20,656 nucleotides of DNA from an uncultured Paenibacillaceae bacterium. Lineage in GTDB: Bacteria > Bacillota > Bacilli > Aneurinibacillales > Aneurinibacillaceae. The notes beneath the pieces were generated by a model. The model had not been told where the DNA came from, ran no database searches, and saw only the letters and a list, made by a program, of their open reading frames with translations. Positions 1-6,979 of the stretch are shown one piece after another. The translations under genes and the position numbers were made by a program. Location of the stretch: NCBI GenBank assembly GCA_946478845.1, contig CAMLDI010000043.1, forward strand, positions 1 through 20,656, in the 5' to 3' direction. How positions within the stretch are numbered: the stretch's first letter is position 1; each line of letters starts with the position of its first letter.

Positions 1-55
1 GTTTTATGTTTCGCCTTCTTCAGGCTCAACAGACTAAAGTCTATAATAAATAAAA

Positions 56-80
56 GCCTTCCCAATTTATTGAGGAAGGC
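56..80 (-). terminator. rho-independent terminator
   Basis: GCCTTCC (56-62) pairs with GGAAGGC (74-80), and on the minus strand the stem is followed by a U-rich tract (TTTTATTTATT). It would end transcripts coming from the candidate RNA and the gene above 430. Confidence 0.75.
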
Positions 81-81
81 C

Positions 82-395
82 TACATATAGCTTTATAAAA
101 GCTTGGTACTGGCAGTCCTCATTTGTTAAACCGCCTTTATCGAATAAGTGAAACGCGTATTAGTAAACGAGTGTAATTATTAACGTAAGCCTATTTATGA
201 CCTCACGCGTAGAGCCGCAAGGGTTTTACGATTGTTTGCGTCCTATTACATCAGTTTACATCGTTGGATGAATATTTCGGTGAGGCAGAGCCATTGGGTT
301 AATGTATCAGAGCCATGATTTTAATAAAGTAAAGCCAGCGTGTTAATAGAGAGTGCCATCAATATATGATGGCTTCTAGAGGTCCTGCCAACATT
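82..395 (-). ncRNA. candidate structured non-coding RNA
   Basis: No credible reading frame exists here, but many segments are complementary. A closing helix pairs 110-115 and 117-120 with 385-390 and 379-382 (TGGCAG..CCTC with GAGG..CTGCCA). A second helix pairs 163-170 and 172-177 with 251-259 and 245-250, with single-base bulges. CCTCAC at 201-206 can pair with GTGAGG at 280-285, which would make a pseudoknot with the second helix. Local hairpins occur at 216-220/236-240 and at 355-361/367-373 (GCCATCA with TGATGGC). The minus strand is favoured because a terminator with a U-rich tail follows at 56-80. It could be a free RNA or a long 3' UTR of the gene ending at 430. I could not match it to a known RNA family. 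Confidence 0.4.
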
Positions 396-429
396 TTAAC
401 GAAAATATACGCTAAGCAATAACTTAGTG

Positions 430-1470
430 TCATCTCATGCCAACTGAATAATTAACGATGACTCCTTTATCAGTACGCCAAATATCTTTAATTTTCTGTT
501 CCTTAATATCGTAATAAGATAGAATACTTTCCTTAGGTACTTCCAAAGCATTATTACCGTTTTGACTATTATAAGAACTTGATAAAAAGAAGAATCCTTC
601 TTCTTTTTCATCGTATTTTACTGCTCTTATTTTAAAATACTTTTCTGTACTTTTAAGCAATGGTTTTATTTTTTTTGTATTAATATCCATTTCTACTACA
701 TGGGATATCGGATTATCATGATTTTCATCATAACTAAACAACACTAAGTTTTTATCAAATGCTAATGAGGCCCCACTAATAAATTTATCGATTAATGTAA
801 TTGGTTTTTCTTTATTTCCATTGACATTATAAATATCTATACTGTATTTAGGAGGAAGTAGCGTAGTTTGCTTTTCATTAGCTTCTTCAAGTTTCTTTGT
901 ATCTTCAGCCTCAGAAAAGGACACTACAAGTACTTTATTATTATTTGGATTATAATTAAAATCGAAAATATTTTTATCCTTATCAGCCTCATCCCAAATT
1001 TTCAACTCATTTGTTGCTATATTATATGTTGCAATATGAAAATTACGATATTTATCCTTTAATAAAACTCTCATAAAAATAATTGCTTGCTTTTTATCTA
1101 TTTGTATAAAATCTACATGACTTAATTTACTTGTTAATTGTCTTATTTGCTCGGTTTGTAAATCCATTACAAATAATTGCATTGTATTGTCTTTTGCTTT
1201 ATCGGCAAAAAACAATTTGTTATGGGATTCTGAATAAGCAAACGAAGTGTAATCTTTTATATTCTTCTTTAGTAATACCTTATTATGTTGTAACCTCTGA
1301 TCATATTGATAAAATGTGAAGGTAAAAAGCTTAGGGTCAAAGAAGTTTATGTATAACTTTTGAGTGGTATTATCATTTTCATTTAAAAAAACTTTATCAA
1401 TTGTAAATAGTTTATAACCAAACATAATTAATAAAAATACAACCATTACCAAAAATGAAAATTTTCTCAT
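430..1470 (-). CDS. membrane-anchored beta-propeller-like protein, unknown function
   Basis: This 346-residue protein has one N-terminal hydrophobic segment (about residues 5-24) with a short positive N-terminus, so it is an anchor or uncleaved signal with the rest outside the cell. The body has repeated units of the kind found in TolB/WD40-like propellers: short beta strands, then a charged turn, with segments such as KLFFADKAKDNTMQLFVMDL and VLFSYDENHDNPISHVVEMD. No catalytic motif is visible. The ATG follows GGAGGAAG at good spacing. It stands alone between terminators, with the small lipoprotein gene upstream in the same direction. The propeller assignment rests on repeat pattern only; the function is unknown. 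Confidence 0.8.
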   Translation of the reverse strand: MRKFSFLVMVVFLLIMFGYKLFTIDKVFLNENDNTTQKLYINFFDPKLFTFTFYQYDQRLQHNKVLLKKNIKDYTSFAYSESHNKLFFADKAKDNTMQLFVMDLQTEQIRQLTSKLSHVDFIQIDKKQAIIFMRVLLKDKYRNFHIATYNIATNELKIWDEADKDKNIFDFNYNPNNNKVLVVSFSEAEDTKKLEEANEKQTTLLPPKYSIDIYNVNGNKEKPITLIDKFISGASLAFDKNLVLFSYDENHDNPISHVVEMDINTKKIKPLLKSTEKYFKIRAVKYDEKEEGFFFLSSSYNSQNGNNALEVPKESILSYYDIKEQKIKDIWRTDKGVIVNYSVGMR

Positions 1471-1512
1471 TATCTTCCTCCGAAAAGTATATATAAATAT
1501 ATCCTAGTGCAT

Positions 1513-1520
1513 CCTCCTTT
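1513..1520 (-). promoter_or_regulatory. second Shine-Dalgarno-like site (STAB-SD candidate)
   Basis: AAAGGAGG lies 43 bases upstream of the start codon at 1470, which already has its own GGAGGAAG. The only nearby ATG abuts this site and is followed at once by a stop (ATG CAC TAG), so it does not serve a leader peptide. It resembles the STAB-SD of the Bacillus thuringiensis cry3A leader, which binds ribosomes and protects the mRNA 5' end. Confidence 0.35.
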
Positions 1521-1570
1521 ATGGAATTTACTTCCTATAGTTTATCCAGTTAGGAGAATTTGAAGCAAAC

Positions 1571-1605
1571 AAAAATAGTCCTTGCAATGTGCAAGGACTA
1601 TTTTT
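1571..1605 (-). terminator. strong bidirectional hairpin terminator
   Basis: A perfect 16-bp inverted repeat (1571-1586 with 1590-1605) has a 3-base loop ATG and runs of A and T at both ends. It follows the small lipoprotein gene on the minus strand. Confidence 0.85.
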
Positions 1606-1624
1606 ACCTTATTATTCAATTCAA

Positions 1625-1762
1625 TCATTTTCCGTTTTGTGTAGATGCTGGTGTGTTTTTTTCTTTGCCAACTTTCGAATTCCAATCCTGTTTTGAACTG
1701 CAAGCACTTATTCCAAAGATAATCATAAAAATCAATAAAATTCCCGATAGTTTTTTCAACAA
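1625..1762 (-). CDS. small lipoprotein, 45 residues, TTG start
   Basis: The frame reads MLKKLSGILLIFMIIFGISAC, then SSKQDWNSKVGKEKNTPAST and QNGK to a TGA stop. This is a textbook lipoprotein signal: two lysines, a hydrophobic core and a lipobox ending in the Cys at residue 21 (GISAC), so the mature peptide would be about 25 polar residues tethered to the outer membrane face. There is no ATG; the first of two adjacent TTG codons (1760-1762) sits 5 bases after AAGGGTGG (1768-1775). A longer ATG-start frame covers the same bases (1542-1823), but it runs through the terminator at 1571-1605 and shows no protein-like pattern. Function unknown. Confidence 0.65.
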   Translation of the reverse strand: MLKKLSGILLIFMIIFGISACSSKQDWNSKVGKEKNTPASTQNGK

Positions 1763-1864
1763 TGGAACCACCCTTTGGCTTTAAGTTTAATATAAATTTT
1801 ACATTAGTAGAAACTAAAAACATATATGTGAAATTACATAATTGTTACAATTCACTAAAGAAAA

Positions 1865-1950
1865 CTTGGCTAGCGCCAAGCCTTTAGGCGCAGGTGATAG
1901 CCTTAGTTGCACTTATGCAGATAAGATAAAATTTAAAAAATCTTATCTGC
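1865..1950. repeat. cluster of inverted repeats, possible small dispersed repeat
   Basis: The stretch 1763-1999 holds no convincing gene. It has CTTGGC (1865-1870) facing GCCAAG (1875-1880), an alternative pairing of GCGCC (1873-1877) with GGCGC (1887-1891), and an 11-bp stem at 1917-1927 / 1940-1950 (GCAGATAAGAT with its complement). The last stem lacks a good U tract on either strand, so it is not a clear terminator for the operon ending at 2000. The arrangement resembles bcr-like dispersed repeats of Bacillus. Confidence 0.35.
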
Positions 1951-1999
1951 CAAAAAAGAAGAATCCCTTTTTTGAACATATGTTAGTAAAACCATTTCC

Positions 2000-3097
2000 C
2001 TAAGACGTGACTTCTTTACTTCTCATCACACCAGATGTAATCATCACAAAAATCACAGCTAACACAACCATTAATACAATAGCAACAATCGGGTATAAAA
2101 CAGGGTATCCGAACAAATTAATCGTTCTAAAATTATCAAAGAAAAATTCAACATTCATTATATAGATAAATGAAAAATGAAATACATCCTCGAGCCATTT
2201 TGGCATTTTCAGCATCTCTACTACAAAATATGGAAGGGAAAAAATTGCTCCGCTAAAAATAAGTGATATCAATGATTTCTTACAAAGTGAAGAAACTAAC
2301 ACAATCAATAAAGCAAAACTGAAGGATGCAAATAGGTGTAAACCTAATTGTATCAAATGGAATTCTAACAAATTGAAACCAAATGGTGAAAAGAAATATT
2401 TAAAATAATATTGAATGGCTGTGTTCCAGCCTTCATTCCCATATTGTATAACATTCCAGATGATATTAAAGAATTCCCCCGTTAACACAACAACAATTGT
2501 ATAAATAAGGGAAGCCATCACTTTTGAAAGCATGAGTTGCTTTCTCCCGTTTTTTGAGCTCAAGATATAATTATCAACACCTGAGCTATATTCTTGTGTA
2601 TAGATGGTTGAGAGACCGATTAAAAGCATGGCACCAGTAATAAAAATCGAGTACACACTGGCATAGTCTATTATTTGCTTAGGTCCTTTATTAAATGAAA
2701 AATAAGATAAATCTACCTTTTTAATCATTGTTTGTTCAAGTTGTGAGTTATAGTTATTTTCTTTTTCTAGTTTTAGTATTCTTTCTTTGAGTCTACCTTC
2801 TATAGATTTGATATACGCGATTGTTTCGTAAATCCCTAATTTGGTATTGTCAATATTAGAAGTAATTTGTCCGAATTCCAATTCTTCTTTTTTTTCCATT
2901 AATATAGCATTCTCTCGTTCAGCCAACTGTACCTTTTCTTTCGTTAACGTCCCTTCCCACTCTTTATATAAATTTTTTTCTAAATCAGATGCACTATTAA
3001 AAGTAAACCCCGTAGAGAATGCCACTAATAATATAAAAGTAATATAAATAATTTTCTGCTTGAAAATTTTGTATAGCTCAAATTTTAAAAGCTCCAT
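2000..3097 (-). CDS. ABC-2 type transporter permease
   Basis: This 365-residue membrane protein has one helix near residues 15-32, a large extracytoplasmic region of about 110 charged, coiled-coil-prone residues (about 33-145), and then about five helices up to the C-terminus. That layout (helix, long outer loop, helix bundle) is typical of ABC-2 family permeases of the ABC-transporter/YhaP type. It overlaps the ATPase gene by 13 bases and has GAGGAGG before its ATG, so it is translationally coupled to it. The substrate cannot be told. Because the operon starts with an ECF sigma factor, a role in export or detoxification under envelope stress is an inference. Confidence 0.85.
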   Translation of the reverse strand: MELLKFELYKIFKQKIIYITFILLVAFSTGFTFNSASDLEKNLYKEWEGTLTKEKVQLAERENAILMEKKEELEFGQITSNIDNTKLGIYETIAYIKSIEGRLKERILKLEKENNYNSQLEQTMIKKVDLSYFSFNKGPKQIIDYASVYSIFITGAMLLIGLSTIYTQEYSSGVDNYILSSKNGRKQLMLSKVMASLIYTIVVVLTGEFFNIIWNVIQYGNEGWNTAIQYYFKYFFSPFGFNLLEFHLIQLGLHLFASFSFALLIVLVSSLCKKSLISLIFSGAIFSLPYFVVEMLKMPKWLEDVFHFSFIYIMNVEFFFDNFRTINLFGYPVLYPIVAIVLMVVLAVIFVMITSGVMRSKEVTS

Positions 3098-3969
3098 GAT
3101 TGTTCAACCTCCTCATCGAAATAATAGAGATATAAATCTTCTAAATTTGGCATCTCATTTTTTGCATTGTGATGAGGTTTAGAATCACTCAAAATACGCA
3201 ATTGGAATTGGTCTTGATTGCGTGCAATATTACCGACCTTATACATAGCTTGAAAATGGCTAATTTCAGCTTCATCAACCGTTACTGACCATACTTTTTC
3301 TTCAATACCTTTTAAAAGTACCTGTGGTGTTTCTTTTTTAATTAATTTACCTGCTTTTAATATCAAAACTTCTTTTGCAATAAATTCGATATCCGATACG
3401 ATATGAGTCGATAACAACACGATTCTGTTTGTTGAAATTTTAGACAAAAGATTTCGAAAACGAATTCTTTCTTTTGGGTCAAGTCCCGCTGTTGGTTCAT
3501 CGACAATTAATATTTTCGGATCATTTAATAAAGCCTGCGCAATTCCAACTCTACGCTTCATACCTCCCGAGAATTTGCCTACTTTTCCTTTCCGGTGATC
3601 AGAAAGCCCGACTAGTTCCAATACTTCATTTACTTTTTCGTGAGCTTCCTCTTTCGATAACCCTTTTAAAGCTGCAATATATTGTAAAAACTTCTCGGCA
3701 GTAAAATTTTTATACAATCCTACATGTTGAGGTAGGTACCCAATTAAATCCCGATAACGGTGATCCATTAACATGATATCTTGACCATCAAAATAGATTT
3801 TTCCTGAAGTAGGTTTCATTACGCTAGCAAGAATCCGCATCAGGGTTGTTTTGCCTGAACCATTTGCTCCTAAAATACCGTACACACCTGTTGTAAACTT
3901 CAAATTGATATTATCTAGAGCCTTATTATTTTCAAATGATTTTGTTATGTTCTCAATGGTTAAATTCAT
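3085..3969 (-). CDS. ABC transporter ATP-binding protein
   Basis: This 294-residue protein carries all ATPase motifs: Walker A GANGSGKTT (34-42), a Q-loop Gln near 81 (YLPQHVG), signature FSGGMKRR (133-140), Walker B ILIVDEPTAGLDP (153-165) and an H-loop His at about 189 (LLSTH). About 70 residues beyond the ATPase domain form a C-terminal extension common in ABC-2 drug or peptide exporters. It overlaps the upstream membrane protein gene by 17 bases and the downstream permease by 13, so the three products are probably made in fixed proportion. It is the energy-providing subunit for the 2000-3097 permease and perhaps also for the 3953-4765 protein. Confidence 0.93.
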   Translation of the reverse strand: MNLTIENITKSFENNKALDNINLKFTTGVYGILGANGSGKTTLMRILASVMKPTSGKIYFDGQDIMLMDHRYRDLIGYLPQHVGLYKNFTAEKFLQYIAALKGLSKEEAHEKVNEVLELVGLSDHRKGKVGKFSGGMKRRVGIAQALLNDPKILIVDEPTAGLDPKERIRFRNLLSKISTNRIVLLSTHIVSDIEFIAKEVLILKAGKLIKKETPQVLLKGIEEKVWSVTVDEAEISHFQAMYKVGNIARNQDQFQLRILSDSKPHHNAKNEMPNLEDLYLYYFDEEVEQSWSF

Positions 3970-4765
3970 ACGTAATACCCCTTTTATAGATTCGTTGCAT
4001 CTTCGTAAAGACTACGATTGTTGCGAATACAATAACTAGAATATAAAAGGCAACTGGTATACTTTCGATTTTTTCAATCATATTAGCCTGGCTTATAAAA
4101 GCACCAAAAGAAATCCATACCAATAGTCCGGCTGTTACGGCATATATATGGCGAAATTTTGTAACAACTACTAGCATAATTGCAGTGATAACAGTGAATG
4201 GTGTAACCCAATAAAGCACTAATTTCCATAACCATATCTCTGGATAAAAAATAGAAATACACATAGTAAAAGTAAGATTAATAAGGAAGTTAAATCCACC
4301 TATAACGAACATTCTGGATAGAATAAGCTCCTGTAGACTATATTTAAATGACATTTCAAGCTCTGCCATACCTGATTCCCTACTTTTAAAAACTTCAAAT
4401 AAACCAGTTAAAATTGGAAACGGAGCAAGTATCAACATAATAATGTACGGATTTTGTCCAACGATGAAAACTGTAGAAAGACTAATCAACAAAAACAAAC
4501 AATTTGAGATCCAAAATAATGGACTGATATAGAAGACCTCATGTAAAGCATTCTTTAAAATTGAATAAATGCTTCCATAAAAAACTTCAAAGTTGTTTAC
4601 TTTAACAGGTACGTATTGTCTTAAAGAATTAATGGTCATCATCATTTCAGTTTCGCTCGGATACTCAACATCATACTCATCTAACATAGTACCTAATTCT
4701 TTTTCAAATTCGAGAAACACATTGTTTATATCAACATTATTGTTATCTAAATCTTTGTTGCCCAT
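3953..4765 (-). CDS. six-helix membrane protein, sigma-factor partner (possible anti-sigma)
   Basis: From the ATG at 4765 this is a 270-residue protein with an acidic cytoplasmic N-terminus of about 80 residues and then about six membrane helices in three pairs. Its gene overlaps the ECF sigma gene by 23 bases, the position where anti-sigma factors usually sit. I see no zinc-binding ZAS motif (H-x3-C-x2-C), so an anti-sigma role would depend on the N-terminal region and is inferred from position. Alternatively it is a second membrane subunit of the transporter. The ATG was chosen because GGAGGTGATC lies at proper spacing before it; an upstream GTG (4774) overlaps that site. Confidence 0.75.
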   Translation of the reverse strand: MGNKDLDNNNVDINNVFLEFEKELGTMLDEYDVEYPSETEMMMTINSLRQYVPVKVNNFEVFYGSIYSILKNALHEVFYISPLFWISNCLFLLISLSTVFIVGQNPYIIMLILAPFPILTGLFEVFKSRESGMAELEMSFKYSLQELILSRMFVIGGFNFLINLTFTMCISIFYPEIWLWKLVLYWVTPFTVITAIMLVVVTKFRHIYAVTAGLLVWISFGAFISQANMIEKIESIPVAFYILVIVFATIVVFTKMQRIYKRGITYEFNH

Positions 4766-5309
4766 TTTGATCACCTCCCTTTAGAAGTGCTGCTACTTTT
4801 CCTAAGCCTTGTTTTAGCCTGGATTTCACTGTGGATTCACTGGCATTGGTGACATCAGCAATTTCTTTAGTTTTCATATGATGAAAATATTTTAGAATGA
4901 GAGCTTCCCGTTGATATTCAGGCAAACTATTAATTGCTATCTTCACCTGTTCTCTCGTTTCCTTCCGTTCAAATATATAAGGCACACTTTTCTGTTTACT
5001 TTCGATCGTCTCAGGTAACTCTATTTGCTTTGAGGTTTGCTTATATTCGGCACTTCGCCAATAATCTCTGCAATGGTTTACCGCTATTGAGTAGAGCCAG
5101 CTTTTAAAGCTACCCTTGTTCGAAAAGGAGTGGATTCTCTGAATCATTTTTATAAAAATCTCTTGCGTTAAGTCGTATGCCATTTCCTTGTCTCCTACTT
5201 TCCGATAGACAAATGCATAGATTTGTTTATAGTATTTTCTCGTCAAAACTTCCATTGCAGCTTGACTGCCATTAAATATCTCTTTAATCAATAACTGATC
5301 CTCAGGCAT
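4743..5309 (-). CDS. ECF-type RNA polymerase sigma factor (sigma-70 family)
   Basis: From the ATG at 5309 the protein has 188 residues, the usual ECF size. Region 2 is clear (YAFVYRKVGDKEMAYDLTQE, then IFIKMIQRIHSF and SWLYSIAVNHCRDYWR, which binds -10 DNA and core enzyme), and region 4 has the helix-turn-helix (LPEYQREALILKYFHHMKTK, then EIADVTNASESTVKSRLKQG). Regions 1 and 3 are absent, as in ECF factors. GAGGTGG precedes the ATG; a GTG 18 bases earlier (5327) is less likely. It leads a coupled operon with a membrane protein and an ABC exporter. Autoregulation is likely by analogy, but I could not place a clear AAC/CGTC promoter. Confidence 0.92.
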   Translation of the reverse strand: MPEDQLLIKEIFNGSQAAMEVLTRKYYKQIYAFVYRKVGDKEMAYDLTQEIFIKMIQRIHSFSNKGSFKSWLYSIAVNHCRDYWRSAEYKQTSKQIELPETIESKQKSVPYIFERKETREQVKIAINSLPEYQREALILKYFHHMKTKEIADVTNASESTVKSRLKQGLGKVAALLKGGDQNGQQRFR

Positions 5310-5382
5310 TTTTACCACCTCATTCACTAAGACGAAGTTTTTAAAAAAAGGATTTAACTTAAAAAAATTATTTTAACAAAGT

Positions 5383-5398
5383 AATCTCAAAGGAGATT
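5383..5398. promoter_or_regulatory. inverted repeat upstream of the sigma-factor operon
   Basis: AATCTC (5383-5388) and GAGATT (5393-5398) form an inverted repeat with a 4-base spacer, about 75 bases before the sigma-factor start. It may be an operator or an RNA hairpin; nothing more can be said. Confidence 0.25.
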
Positions 5399-5493
5399 TC
5401 ATATCAGTATTTTTCTACACTTTGTTCTGATCTACTTGAACAATTAGTGTTGGAAGTCCTGATGTACAAATTACTAGATAATCAGAAAAATGC

Positions 5494-5514
5494 CCCCCTT
5501 GGCAACCAAGGGGG
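5494..5514 (+). terminator. strong hairpin terminator in a divergent intergenic region
   Basis: CCCCCTTGG (5494-5502) pairs with CCAAGGGGG (5506-5514) around the loop CAA, followed by CTGTTTTTGG on the plus strand; the minus strand also has a T run after it. The genes on both sides point away from it (sigma factor starting at 5309 on minus, C1q-like gene at 5687 on plus), so it must end an unseen short transcript or act as a leader attenuator. The rest of 5310-5686 holds no gene that I can support. Confidence 0.75.
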
Positions 5515-5611
5515 CTGTTTTTGGTTCCTTAAAGTATCATTTTTTGAGGTGATTTTCTTAAAAATGTGTTGTTGATGGGGGACAAAAACGTATTCCATCT
5601 AAAGAAGTATA

Positions 5612-5620
5612 CATATATTA
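5612..5620 (+). promoter_or_regulatory. mother-cell sigma -10-like element
   Basis: CATATATTA fits the sigma-K -10 pattern CATAnnnTA and partly the sigma-E pattern. It lies 67 bases before the C1q-like gene. No good -35 (AC for sigma-K) is seen at the usual spacing, so support is weak. Confidence 0.25.
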
Positions 5621-5686
5621 GAAATAGATAATGGTACATGTCCAAATGAGTAAGAGCCGAATAATTAAGCAAAGGGAGTAAAATTT

Positions 5687-6268
5687 ATGAGTGATAATGA
5701 TTATAAAGAAAGATATAAAAAATACAAAGAAAAGTACTATCATGAGAAAAATAAAAATGAGGAAGAATGGAAGTCTAAAAAGGATGTAAGCAATCCTATT
5801 GTTAACGTGAATGTAAACTGTTGTGATCATAAAAAAGAAAGTACAGGACCATCAGCTTTTAGGGCTGCTGCTTCCACTTCACAAGCAATTGGTCCTGCAG
5901 ACATAACACAAATTATGTATCCAGATCAAGAGTTTGATTTGAACAATGAATATGACCCAGGTACATCAACATTTGAGCCAAAACAAGATGGAATATATTT
6001 AATAATTGCAAGTCTTGCTTTTGTTCCTGATGTTGCTGCAAATTATAGTGTAAGAATGTTTATCGTTATTAACGATGTAAATGTTGCAGCTGCTGATAAC
6101 GATTTTTTTGGTGCACCTTTAACGAATAATAATCACGTGAGTGTTTCTACTATCACCAAATTATTTAAGGGTGATAGGGTACAAATTTTTGCCCAAGCTA
6201 TCATTGACGGTAATACTGATCCCGACCCATCTTTCAATCACTTTGAAGCAGCTAGATTTAGATTATAA
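5687..6268 (+). CDS. C1q/TNF-like jelly-roll domain protein, probable surface protein
   Basis: The 193-residue protein starts with a highly charged Lys/Tyr/Glu stretch (about residues 1-32). A short Asn/Val/Cys linker (VNVNVNCCDHKK) follows, then a beta-rich domain of about 130 residues that starts near AFRAAAST and ends at the C-terminus with FNHFEAARFRL. That domain has the run of strands seen in bacterial C1q-like domains: FEPKQDGIYLIIASLAF, then VRMFIVINDVNV and LFKGDRVQIFAQA. Such domains form trimers on spore or cell surfaces, as in the exosporium protein BclA, but no collagen-like repeats are present. There is no signal peptide. The neighbouring paired cysteines could anchor or crosslink it. 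AAAGGGAG precedes the ATG. A spore-surface role is inferred from family and the -10-like element. Confidence 0.75.
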   Translation: MSDNDYKERYKKYKEKYYHEKNKNEEEWKSKKDVSNPIVNVNVNCCDHKKESTGPSAFRAAASTSQAIGPADITQIMYPDQEFDLNNEYDPGTSTFEPKQDGIYLIIASLAFVPDVAANYSVRMFIVINDVNVAAADNDFFGAPLTNNNHVSVSTITKLFKGDRVQIFAQAIIDGNTDPDPSFNHFEAARFRL

Positions 6269-6333
6269 ATGAATGGGAATAAATATTTCTTTTATTATAT
6301 CTTGAATAGTAGTAGGAGACTGTAAGATATGAA

Positions 6334-6368
6334 AAAAATCGATTGTCTATAAAAGACGATCGATTTTT
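6334..6368. terminator. bidirectional hairpin terminator
   Basis: AAAAATCGATTGTCT (6334-6348) pairs with AGACGATCGATTTTT (6354-6368) with one G-U, followed by T-rich DNA. It serves the convergent C1q-like gene (plus) and MFS remnant (minus). Confidence 0.85.
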
Positions 6369-6386
6369 GTTTTTTTGTATTTAATT

Positions 6387-6935
6387 TTACGCCTCTTCTG
6401 CATACAAATAGTTTTCTTTTTTATTAAATTGTTTCTCCTTTTTTCCATGCAAAAAATAATAAAAAATCATAGACAAGAAAATTGTTCCCACCATGGTCAT
6501 ATAAAGCCCCCGATATCCTGTATAAGGGATAAGAAAACCCAATAAATAGGGCCCAATGCCAAAACCAATGTCTACACAAATAAAGTATGTAGATGTAGCA
6601 AGGCCTAACCGATTTGATGGGGTTACTTTAATTGAGACAGCCTGGGCAGACGAAGTATAATTTCCATATCCAAGCCCGATAATCGCCCCTGCCAGTAGTA
6701 ATGTCCATCCAACATGTACCTGGCTTAAAAGGGCCATTCCCCCGGCAAAAACCAGAAGAGATGGATAAATTACAAAATTAGCACCCTTCCGATCAAATAA
6801 TCGACCTGTAATAGGCCTGGAAAAAAACACCATAACGGCATAAACAATAAAGAAAAAGCTGGCTGCTTCAATGAGTTTTAACTCTTTCGCATAAAAATTG
6901 ATAAAAGACAAAACACCTGATACTACCAGAAACAC
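6387..6935 (-). pseudogene. C-terminal half of an MFS transporter
   Basis: The open frame codes for 182 residues forming about six helices, equal to the second half of a 12-helix major facilitator protein of the YwoG/YfcJ type. The loop between its second and third helices reads SRPITGRLFDRKGANFVIYP, the conserved G-x3-D-R-x-G cytoplasmic motif of MFS. A full family member has about 400 residues, so the N-terminal six helices are absent. The frame opens at a GTG inside a helix, with an in-frame TAG just upstream and no clear ribosome site. A 13-base direct repeat (6912-6924 and 6931-6943) sits at the break. It is probably a non-functional remnant of a drug or metabolite exporter. Confidence 0.8.
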
Positions 6936-6943
6936 CTGATACT
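6912..6943. repeat. 13-bp direct repeat at the MFS gene break
   Basis: AACACCTGATACT occurs at 6912-6924 and again at 6931-6943, separated by six bases, exactly where the MFS frame loses its N-terminal part. It may be a scar of the deletion or a small duplication. Confidence 0.7.
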
Positions 6944-6979
6944 AATTGTAGCATTTAAAATATTCATCGTCAGGGAGGG

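Noticed and set aside
1542..1823. 93-codon minus-strand frame over the small lipoprotein
   Set aside because: It runs through a perfect terminator, has no protein-like features, and a lipoprotein with lipobox and ribosome site occupies another frame.
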